Source: Nitrososphaeraceae archaeon
Lineage (GTDB): Archaea; Thermoproteota; Nitrososphaeria; Nitrososphaerales; Nitrososphaeraceae
DNA: 5,488 nucleotides
Assembly (NCBI GenBank): GCA_030038695.1
Contig: JASHSN010000193.1
Span: forward strand, 1 to 5,488
Reading direction: 5' to 3'
Shown: piece after piece, positions 1 to 3,898 of the stretch
Layout of the letters: each line of letters starts with the position of its first letter
Numbering within the stretch: the stretch's first letter is position 1
The notes under the pieces: generated by a model
The model's database searches: none
What the model saw: the letters and a program-made list of their open reading frames with translations, nothing else
Told to the model about the DNA's origin: nothing
Program-made: the position numbers and the translations under genes

Positions 1-29
1 GAATTCAAATATCTGACATTATTATTTAT

Positions 30-35
30 GGAGGG
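30..35 (+). promoter_or_regulatory. Shine-Dalgarno site of the 61-residue zinc-ribbon gene
   Basis: GGAGGG lies with GGAGG ending 7 bases before the ATG at 42, an ideal spacing for pairing with the 16S rRNA 3' end. It is the only well-placed Shine-Dalgarno site in the window. No TATA element sits at the leaderless distance, so this gene is probably translated from a longer leader or as a distal gene of an operon that begins left of the window. Confidence 0.7.
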
Positions 36-41
36 AGAGTC

Positions 42-227
42 ATGGTTCTAGAGGCGAAATGTCCAGAATGTGGGCGGAAGGCAGTCTTGGACGATGACTC
101 AAATGAAGTTAATTGTAGCTTTTGTGGATTTCATGCTCAATATGATGTATATATAGAAATAATGAAAGAGCGAGCGACAGCGATGACAGATGACTTCCAA
201 ACAAATTCCGGTAAGAGGCCTTTTTGA
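42..227 (+). CDS. Small zinc-ribbon protein (61 aa)
   Basis: This encodes a short soluble protein with one four-cysteine zinc ribbon: C7-x2-C10 (CPECG), 14 residues, then C25-x2-C28 (CSFCGF). Both knuckles have the Cys-x-x-Cys-Gly form typical of TFIIB/TFIIS-like and ribosomal zinc ribbons. Residues 31-61 are mixed and charged (YIEIMKERATAM and then a polar tail ending KRPF) and carry no recognised domain. The ATG start is well supported by the Shine-Dalgarno site 7 bases upstream. The stop (TGA, 225-227) is only 27 bases from the stop of the convergent minus-strand gene at 255, so the two transcripts probably meet or overlap. Nucleic-acid or protein binding is a reasonable guess from the fold, but no specific function can be assigned. 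An overlapping frame (190-420) is open but looks like a shadow of the opposite-strand gene. Confidence 0.75.
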   Translation: MVLEAKCPECGRKAVLDDDSNEVNCSFCGFHAQYDVYIEIMKERATAMTDDFQTNSGKRPF

Positions 228-254
228 CCTAGAACTTACACCAAGGAAAACATC

Positions 255-401
255 CTACCAGAAACCCCCCTTATCTGAACATGTTAGCTCAGCCCCACAA
301 TTGTTACACCTAAGATGGCACGCTTGTATACTGGTCATGTTGAATCGACAACGAGGGCACTCTACTTTCTTTGGTGTTTGGCCTTCAATTATTTCAGACA
401 A
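255..401 (-). CDS. Very small zinc-binding protein (about 48 aa), minus strand
   Basis: Reading the minus strand from a TTG at 401-399 to a TAG at 257-255 gives 48 codons. The protein carries C-P-R-C, then A-C-H-L-R-C-N-N-C-G, then a C-S-D-K-G-G-F-W ending on the stop codon. Six cysteines and a histidine are arranged as in a zinc ribbon, followed by the CSD-x-G-x-x-W tail that I associate with small archaeal and bacterial zinc proteins; this is family resemblance from memory, not a search. The frame stays open upstream to a stop at 452-450 and reads helix-like (TSYARLRALSEIIEG), so a longer form with a non-standard start is possible. The TTG is favoured because a TATA-like TATTAAAA lies about 28 bases upstream on the minus strand. 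The gene converges on the plus-strand zinc-ribbon gene and diverges from S6e. Its role is unknown; small zinc ribbons often bind nucleic acids or partner proteins. Confidence 0.72.
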   Translation of the reverse strand: MSEIIEGQTPKKVECPRCRFNMTSIQACHLRCNNCGAELTCSDKGGFW

Positions 402-424
402 CGCCCTTAATCGTGCATAACTTG

Positions 425-433
425 TTTTAATAT
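425..433 (-). promoter_or_regulatory. TATA-like element for the minus-strand zinc protein
   Basis: On the minus strand the sequence reads ATATTAAAA, centred about 28 bases upstream of the TTG at 401. This is the distance expected if transcription starts at or next to the start codon. It lies within 20 bases of the S6e promoter on the other strand, so the two divergent promoters are packed together. Confidence 0.4.
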
Positions 434-440
434 CTTGCCC

Positions 441-457
441 AAAGATTAATTAATTGC
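441..457 (+). promoter_or_regulatory. AT-rich promoter element of S6e
   Basis: AAAGATTAATTAATTGC contains an AT-only core (TTAATTAATT, 446-455) centred about 31 bases before the TTG at 482 and 20 bases before the TTG at 470. It is the only TATA-like block in this short intergenic region. The fit to the usual 26-27 base spacing is imperfect for either start, so it does not settle the start codon. Confidence 0.35.
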
Positions 458-481
458 ATTCAATTCCTGTTGGTTAGTAAA

Positions 482-871
482 TTGGCTCACTTCAAGCTTG
501 TCATCTCTGATGCAACTGGAAAGAGTGTATCACAAGAACTCAGGGACAGGGCAGCCCAGCCATTGTTGGGATCAAGGATAGGTGATACTCTGGATTCTTC
601 GGTCGTTGGTTTGACCGAAGGAAAGATAAAAATCACTGGAGGCAGCGACAAGTCAGGTACACCTATGCGTCAAGACGTTCATGGCGGAGTAAAGAAATAC
701 GTATTACTTTCGCGTGGTGTAGGAATGCAAAGTGTAGGTCAAGGAGCTCGGGTGAGAAAACTTGTCAGAGGTAACACAATCACCGAGGAGATCTATCAAT
801 TAAACTGCATATTGGAGAAAGCTTCGCAAGAAAAATCTTCTCAGGAAGAACATCAGTCGATCACTAGGTAG
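482..871 (+). CDS. rps6e: 30S ribosomal protein S6e
   Basis: This is the archaeal/eukaryotic ribosomal protein S6e of the small subunit. The family signature is clear: the N-terminus (A-H-F-K-L-V-I-S-D), AAQPLLGSRIGDTLDSSVVG, then KIKITGGSDKSGTPMR-DVHGG with KKYVLLSRGVG, and RKLVRGNTITEEIYQLN near the end. Translated from TTG 482 it is 129 residues, about the usual archaeal length of 125-130 and lacking the long phosphorylated tail of eukaryotic S6. A further TTG at 470 would add four residues (M-V-S-K). I chose 482 because family members begin M-A-x-F-K. There is no Shine-Dalgarno site at either start. The last 18 or so residues are Glu/Ser/Gln-rich and look like a lineage-specific tail. aIF2 gamma follows 107 bases downstream, an arrangement known from other archaea (for example MJ1260-MJ1261). 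Confidence 0.95.
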   Translation: MAHFKLVISDATGKSVSQELRDRAAQPLLGSRIGDTLDSSVVGLTEGKIKITGGSDKSGTPMRQDVHGGVKKYVLLSRGVGMQSVGQGARVRKLVRGNTITEEIYQLNCILEKASQEKSSQEEHQSITR

Positions 872-881
872 TTTTCCTTTA
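872..881 (+). terminator. Possible T-rich terminator after S6e
   Basis: TTTTCCTTTA begins directly after the TAG stop of S6e. Archaeal transcription often ends at T-rich stretches without a hairpin, and no hairpin is seen here. The tract is short, so some readthrough into aIF2 gamma is possible. Confidence 0.3.
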
Positions 882-934
882 TACCTTACGTCAGGTAATG
901 TGCATTGTGATCCCAGGTTACTGAATAAATTAGC

Positions 935-949
935 AGGGTAATTAACCCT
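935..949 (+). repeat. Inverted repeat abutting the aIF2 gamma TATA box
   Basis: AGGGT (935-939) and ACCCT (945-949) are perfect inverted arms around AATTA. The right arm runs straight into the TATA element at 949-956, where transcription factor B would contact the promoter. It could be an operator for a dimeric regulator or chance; the arms are only 5 bases. Confidence 0.35.
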
Positions 950-956
950 TATATTT
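949..956 (+). promoter_or_regulatory. TATA box of aIF2 gamma
   Basis: TTATATTT is centred 26-27 bases upstream of the TTG at 979, the canonical archaeal spacing from TATA box to transcription start. This supports both TTG 979 as the start codon and a leaderless mRNA. It also shows that aIF2 gamma can be transcribed independently of S6e. Confidence 0.6.
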
Positions 957-978
957 CTCAACAATTCTAGGATCCTCG

Positions 979-2241
979 TTGCACTGGAAGGACACATTGC
1001 CAGATTGGTACATCAAAGAATATGGATATCAACCTAATATCAATATAGGTACGGCTGGTCACGTAGACCACGGTAAAACAACTCTAATAGAAGCGATTAC
1101 CGGTGTTTGGACCAGTGCACACAGTGAAGAATTAAGAAGAGGCATTACGATTAAGGTGGGGTATGCTGACGCGGCTTTTTACAAATGTCTAGCGTGTCCT
1201 CCTCCTCTTTGCTATTCCACAAGCCCTACTTGCACGAACTGCGGTAAACAAGGTGAACTATCTCGTGTGGTAAGTTTCGTTGACTCTCCAGGTCATGAAA
1301 GTTTGATGGCAAATATGCTCTCAGGATCCGCTCTAATGGATGGGACTATTCTTGTAGTTGCAGCAAATGAAAAAGTACCTCAACCGCAAACAAGAGAACA
1401 TCTTCTTGCTTTGCAAGTGTTGGGCATCCAGCAGGTTGTGATAGTTCAAAACAAGGTTGATTTGACAGATTATGACGAAGCCATGAAAAACTATAAAGAA
1501 ATAAAATCCTTCGTAAAAGGCAGCGTTGCTGAAGGGGCTCCAGTAATCCCTGTATCTGCGCAGCACAAAATCAATATCGATGCCTTGATAGAAGCTATCG
1601 AAAATAATATCATGACTCCGCCTAGGAAGAAAGATGCCACAGCGGTAATGCATGTATTGCGCTCGTTTGATGTTAACAAACCAGGCATTCCGATAAAGCA
1701 AGTCAAAGGTGGAGTTATTGGTGGTGCGTTAATTCAAGGAGAATTCAAACTCGAAGATGAGATCCAGATTCGTCCAGGTTTTTTAGATGAGAAGAAAGGT
1801 AAATACGAACCAATTAATTCGACAATATCCACACTTGGAACAGGAGCGGGTCTTGTAGAAAAGGTAAGGCCTGGAGGACTTGTTGCTATTGGGACCAAGT
1901 TAGATCCAACTTTCGTTAAGAGCGACTCCCTTATTGGATCAGTAGTTGGACGGCCAGATGTTCTTCCTGATGATGTTTACGATATCCTTGTCGAAGTACA
2001 CCTTTTTGATACGGCTGTTGGTACACAAGACATGGTTAAAGTAGAACCAATCAAGGTTAAGGAACCGCTTCGCCTGAATATCGGAACCGCTGCCACATTA
2101 GGAACAGTTATGAGTTCCAGGGATGGTAAGATAGAGGTAAAACTTAGAAAGCCTGTCTGTATGATGCCTCGTAGCCGGGTTGCAATTAGTAGAAGAATCA
2201 CTGATAGGTGGAGATTAATTGGTGCAGGCGTAGCAATATGA
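979..2241 (+). CDS. eif2g: Translation initiation factor 2 gamma subunit (aIF2 gamma)
   Basis: This is the GTPase core subunit of archaeal initiation factor 2, which with alpha and beta carries initiator Met-tRNA to the 30S subunit. All GTPase motifs are visible: G1 AGHVDHGKT (residues 26-34), switch I RRGITI (53-58), G3 DSPGH (102-106), G4 NKVD (158-161) and G5 VSAQ (192-195). The eIF2-gamma zinc knuckle sits between switch I and G3, with Cys70-x2-Cys73 and Cys85-x2-Cys88; Cys78 is an extra cysteine. Residues from about 210 form the two beta-barrel domains II and III, including RSFDVNKPG and VKGGVIGG, ending RWRLIGAG. At 420 residues it is close to the usual archaeal length. The start is TTG 979: an in-frame stop lies at 943-945 and no ATG or GTG falls between, while TTG 997 would remove a conserved-looking N-terminus. 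The TATA box at 949-956 supports a leaderless transcript. Confidence 0.97.
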   Translation: MHWKDTLPDWYIKEYGYQPNINIGTAGHVDHGKTTLIEAITGVWTSAHSEELRRGITIKVGYADAAFYKCLACPPPLCYSTSPTCTNCGKQGELSRVVSFVDSPGHESLMANMLSGSALMDGTILVVAANEKVPQPQTREHLLALQVLGIQQVVIVQNKVDLTDYDEAMKNYKEIKSFVKGSVAEGAPVIPVSAQHKINIDALIEAIENNIMTPPRKKDATAVMHVLRSFDVNKPGIPIKQVKGGVIGGALIQGEFKLEDEIQIRPGFLDEKKGKYEPINSTISTLGTGAGLVEKVRPGGLVAIGTKLDPTFVKSDSLIGSVVGRPDVLPDDVYDILVEVHLFDTAVGTQDMVKVEPIKVKEPLRLNIGTAATLGTVMSSRDGKIEVKLRKPVCMMPRSRVAISRRITDRWRLIGAGVAI

Positions 2242-2447
2242 ACTTCTTGCACTTCGTCTGATTATCGCTCTTCGGTGACTGCGTAACCAGCAGCGGCTCG
2301 ATTCCAGGACTATGCCTCTATACGATATCACACCTCACTCTATTCTTTCAATTATTATAATTTGTATATTGACAACGTCTGAATATATGTCCCTGATCGC
2401 TAGTTTGTTTAAAATATGGACAGCCTAAAAGATAACAATGTCGATAC
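2242..2447. other. 206-base intergenic region with no supported gene
   Basis: Between aIF2 gamma and the PIN gene I find no tRNA fold, zinc-ribbon motif or convincing reading frame on either strand. The right end (from about 2340) is very AT-rich and carries the probable PIN promoter. A 38-codon frame from ATG 2312 was considered and not accepted. Confidence 0.5.
2408..2417 (+). promoter_or_regulatory. TATA-like element of the PIN gene
   Basis: TTTAAAATAT is centred about 35 bases before ATG 2448, predicting transcription start near 2439 and a leader of about 9 bases. The predicted leader has no Shine-Dalgarno sequence. The element suggests the PIN gene is transcribed separately from aIF2 gamma. 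Confidence 0.4.
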
Positions 2448-2846
2448 ATGGATGTAATTTGTGATACTAGTTTTTTAATGGTGCTTGTGTCGGTTCCTAT
2501 AAAATGCACAGACAAGGTTGAGAAGGAGATCGGCAACATCAATTTTTTGGTTCCTGATATTGTGATTGAAGAGTTGAAACACTTAGAGCAAACTTCGGGT
2601 CCAAAAAAGGCTATGATAGCAAAAACTGCAATCGATATTACAAGAGCCAAGTCAAAAGTAGTTCAAGCTGCAAATTTTCAGCATGTAGACGACGCTATAT
2701 TTGATTATGCTATGAGTCACAATTGCGCCGCTGCCACCATCGACAGGAATTTAAAGAAGAGACTTCTAGTAAATAACATTTTAGTAATCACGCTAAGCAA
2801 TAACAAATTGACAGTTGTAAGTCCTATCGTTCAAGAAAGAATTTAA
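2448..2846 (+). CDS. PIN-domain ribonuclease, Fcf1/Utp24-like
   Basis: This is a 132-residue single PIN domain, a metal-dependent ribonuclease fold. The acidic active-site residues are in the expected order: Asp6 (VICDTSFL), Glu41/Glu42 (VIEEL), Asp81/Asp82 (HVDDAI) and Asp99 (ATIDRNLKKRL). The T-x-D-R-x-L-K-x-R block and the following strand (ILVITL-NNKL) resemble Fcf1/Utp24, the endonuclease that cuts near the 5' end of 18S rRNA, and its archaeal relatives. Archaeal genes of this type are often found next to aIF2 gamma, as here, which favours ribosome biogenesis over a toxin. VapC toxins share the fold, but no antitoxin gene is adjacent. In several archaea RpoE' and Spt4 follow this gene; here an MBL-fold hydrolase follows after 35 bases. 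ATG 2448 gives the standard PIN N-terminus directly. The pre-rRNA target is inferred. Confidence 0.88.
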   Translation: MDVICDTSFLMVLVSVPIKCTDKVEKEIGNINFLVPDIVIEELKHLEQTSGPKKAMIAKTAIDITRAKSKVVQAANFQHVDDAIFDYAMSHNCAAATIDRNLKKRLLVNNILVITLSNNKLTVVSPIVQERI

Positions 2847-2848
2847 AA

Positions 2849-2856
2849 AATTTAAG
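2849..2856 (+). promoter_or_regulatory. TATA-like element of the MBL-fold gene
   Basis: AATTTAAG, preceded by an A run resembling a BRE, is centred about 29 bases before ATG 2882, fitting a leaderless or nearly leaderless mRNA. AAGGTG at 2875-2880 resembles a ribosome binding site but lies one base from the ATG, too close to work as one. Confidence 0.45.
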
Positions 2857-2881
2857 TAGTTACATTCTCCTAAAAAGGTGC

Positions 2882-3553
2882 ATGATATCTTATAATGGTG
2901 TTGAGATTTATTGGACCGGACACGATGGGTATCGAATCATCGGAAATAATAATAAGGACAGAAAGAAGATAATATACATAGACCCTTATCAGCTGACCAC
3001 CGAGCATCACAACGTAAATGATGCAGACTTAGTTCTCATTTCTCACAATCATTTTGATCATATGAGTATTGACGATTTGAAACATGTCATAAATAATCAA
3101 ACGAAAATGGTTGGCGCAAAGGAATGCACTGAGCAATCAAGACAGCTCGAATTAAAAGATTTCATTGGAGTAAAACCTAACGATAAATTAACCATCGAGG
3201 ACATCCACCTCGAAATCGTTTCTGCCTATAACAATAATAAGAAATTTCATCCGAAAGAGGATGAAAAGGTTGGTTTCGTTTTTACACTAAATAATCAGCG
3301 CATATATCATGCAGGAGATACTGATATCATTCCTGAAATGGAATCTCTTGAGCCGGATATAGCATTTGTGCCGGTTTCTGGGACTTATGTGATGACAGCG
3401 AAAGAGGCTGCGCAAGCAACAAATGAACTTATCAGACCGAAAAAACTTGTAATACCTATGCACTATGGAGCTATAGTAGGAAATGAAAAAGATGCAGAAA
3501 CTTTTAGGGACCTCGTCAGAGTATGTGAGACGAAAATACTAAAACGGGATTAG
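2882..3553 (+). CDS. MBL-fold metal-dependent hydrolase, UPF0173/YtkL-like
   Basis: This is a 223-residue cytoplasmic metallo-beta-lactamase-fold hydrolase. The two-metal site is complete: His55-x-His57-x-Asp59-His60 (SHNHFDH), a further His123 (KFHP), Asp146 in AGDTD, and His194 in IPMHYG. The N-terminal WTGHDGYRI (residues 11-19) followed by YIDPY is the compact form seen in UPF0173 / L-ascorbate-6-phosphate-lactonase-like proteins (UlaG/YtkL). So is VPVSGTYVMTAKEAA (163-177), equivalent to the family's P-x-x-G-x-x-T-M-x-x-x-x-A-A block. Length is normal for the family (about 210-230). No signal peptide is seen. The substrate is unknown: the family contains lactonases and uncharacterised hydrolases, and the neighbours give no metabolic clue. 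ATG 2882 is the natural start. A T-rich tract follows about 40 bases after the stop. Confidence 0.92.
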   Translation: MISYNGVEIYWTGHDGYRIIGNNNKDRKKIIYIDPYQLTTEHHNVNDADLVLISHNHFDHMSIDDLKHVINNQTKMVGAKECTEQSRQLELKDFIGVKPNDKLTIEDIHLEIVSAYNNNKKFHPKEDEKVGFVFTLNNQRIYHAGDTDIIPEMESLEPDIAFVPVSGTYVMTAKEAAQATNELIRPKKLVIPMHYGAIVGNEKDAETFRDLVRVCETKILKRD

Positions 3554-3591
3554 CATGAGGAATATTCTATGATCCAAAAACAAGGTCTATC

Positions 3592-3603
3592 TTTTTTATT
3601 TTT
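3592..3603 (+). terminator. T-rich terminator after the MBL-fold gene
   Basis: TTTTTTATTTTT lies 38 bases after the stop of the hydrolase gene, with no hairpin before it. This is the usual form of archaeal termination on a T-rich non-template strand. It separates the hydrolase transcript from the strong promoter just downstream. Confidence 0.5.
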
Positions 3604-3610
3604 ATAATTA

Positions 3611-3623
3611 AAAAACTTATATA
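3611..3623 (+). promoter_or_regulatory. Strong BRE/TATA promoter of the 19-codon micro-ORF
   Basis: AAAAACTTATATA combines a purine-rich BRE-like stretch with TTATATA (3617-3623), the closest match to an archaeal consensus promoter in this window. The box is centred 29 bases before ATG 3649, predicting a transcript start near 3646 and a leader of 2-3 bases. A second TATATAAAG at 3635-3643 would place transcription start inside the ORF and is less likely to be used for it. Confidence 0.65.
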
Positions 3624-3648
3624 CGCACCTTTTTCTATATAAAGAAGA

Positions 3649-3708
3649 ATGGCCGCAAAGAAAAAAGCAACTAAGTCTGCAAAGAAAGGGGCAAAGACCA
3701 AGAAATAA
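3649..3708 (+). CDS. Lysine/alanine-rich 19-residue basic peptide
   Basis: ATG 3649 to TAA 3706-3708 encodes MAAKKKATKSAKKGAKTKK: ten lysines, five alanines, no acidic, aromatic or branched aliphatic residue. The composition and A-K-K spacing match histone-H1-like and ribosomal-protein tails, so binding to DNA, RNA or ribosomes is the natural guess. The promoter supports expression: a near-consensus TATA box lies 29 bases upstream of the ATG. The strand, low-complexity coding bias and immediate stop argue for a real micro-gene, but at this length chance cannot be excluded. Reading on through the TAA gives no continuation of the basic pattern, so it does not look like a frameshifted longer protein. 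The transcript may instead act as a small RNA. I know of no characterised homologue. Confidence 0.55.
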   Translation: MAAKKKATKSAKKGAKTKK

Positions 3709-3730
3709 GGAACTCATACGATCGTTAAGC

Positions 3731-3773
3731 GCGTTGAAAGTGTGTGTACACTGTCACGCACCCCTTCTTTTCT
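3731..3773 (+). terminator. Imperfect hairpin plus pyrimidine tract after the micro-ORF
   Basis: GCGT (3731-3734) pairs with ACGC (3756-3759), GA (3736-3737) with TC (3754-3755), and AGTGT (3739-3743) with ACACT (3748-3752), closing a GTGT loop. That is about 11 pairs with one bulge and one A-G mismatch. CCCCTTCTTTTCT follows at 3761-3773. The layout resembles an intrinsic terminator or a structured 3' end, giving a transcript of about 125-130 bases from the predicted start near 3646. Confidence 0.45.
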
Positions 3774-3810
3774 CAATTGCATTATGTGAATTTATTTCAT
3801 TAGAAAATAT

Positions 3811-3860
3811 TGCTGTAGTATACTTTCCTCTGAGCCGTTGCCTCTCAACGTCACACAGCA
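3811..3860 (+). repeat. Nested inverted repeats upstream of STT3/AglB
   Basis: TGCTGT (3811-3816) is the exact inverse complement of ACAGCA (3855-3860). Inside it, CGTTG (3836-3840) and CAACG (3846-3850) flank CCTCT. Together they could form a two-step stem just before the STT3/AglB TATA element. This may be a regulatory structure, an end of the upstream transcript, or chance; the arms are short. Confidence 0.3.
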
Positions 3861-3865
3861 GTACC

Positions 3866-3874
3866 TTAAAAAAA
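3866..3874 (+). promoter_or_regulatory. TATA-like element of STT3/AglB
   Basis: TTAAAAAAA is centred 29 bases before ATG 3899, predicting a leader of 2-3 bases. GGGTGATCC (3875-3883) overlaps its right edge and is complementary to the conserved 16S 3' end, but it lies 15 bases before the ATG and probably upstream of the transcript start, so it is unlikely to act in translation. Confidence 0.45.
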
Positions 3875-3898
3875 GGGTGATCCGATTAACATCCATTA

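Larger units (their letters stand above)
3709..3898. other. 190-base intergenic region rich in small inverted repeats
   Basis: This stretch separates the micro-ORF from STT3/AglB. It holds an imperfect hairpin plus pyrimidine tract (3731-3773), a nested pair of short inverted repeats (3811-3860) and the probable STT3/AglB promoter (3866-3874). No tRNA or recognised non-coding RNA was found. A minus-strand frame is open over about 37 codons but has no start codon. Confidence 0.5.

Noticed and set aside
1..6. EcoRI site GAATTC exactly at the window start, suggesting a clone end
   Set aside because: Another GAATTC occurs at 1741, so a complete digest is excluded; a partial-digest or coincidental start cannot be judged from the window.
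190..420. Open 76-codon plus-strand frame overlapping the first zinc gene
   Set aside because: It has no recognisable motif and lies opposite the minus-strand zinc protein, whose Cys pattern explains the sequence better.
800..997. 65-codon minus-strand frame across the S6e-aIF2 gamma gap
   Set aside because: It overlaps two firm genes and a promoter and shows no family motif.
2290..2312. GGCTCGATTCC, resembling a tRNA T-arm
   Set aside because: The flanking bases pair for only two positions, and no acceptor or anticodon arm fits within the space after aIF2 gamma.
2312..2428. 38-codon frame from ATG 2312 with an isoleucine-rich hydrophobic stretch
   Set aside because: There is no Shine-Dalgarno site or TATA element at a fitting distance, it runs through the PIN promoter, and Ile-rich frames arise easily in AT-rich DNA.
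2448..2846. PIN protein as a VapC toxin
   Set aside because: No antitoxin gene is adjacent, and both the T-x-D-R-x-L-K-x-R block and the aIF2 gamma neighbour favour an Fcf1-like housekeeping role.
3748..3870. Minus-strand frame of about 37 codons in the gap before STT3/AglB
   Set aside because: It has no ATG, GTG or TTG in frame and no motif, and it overlaps inverted repeats.
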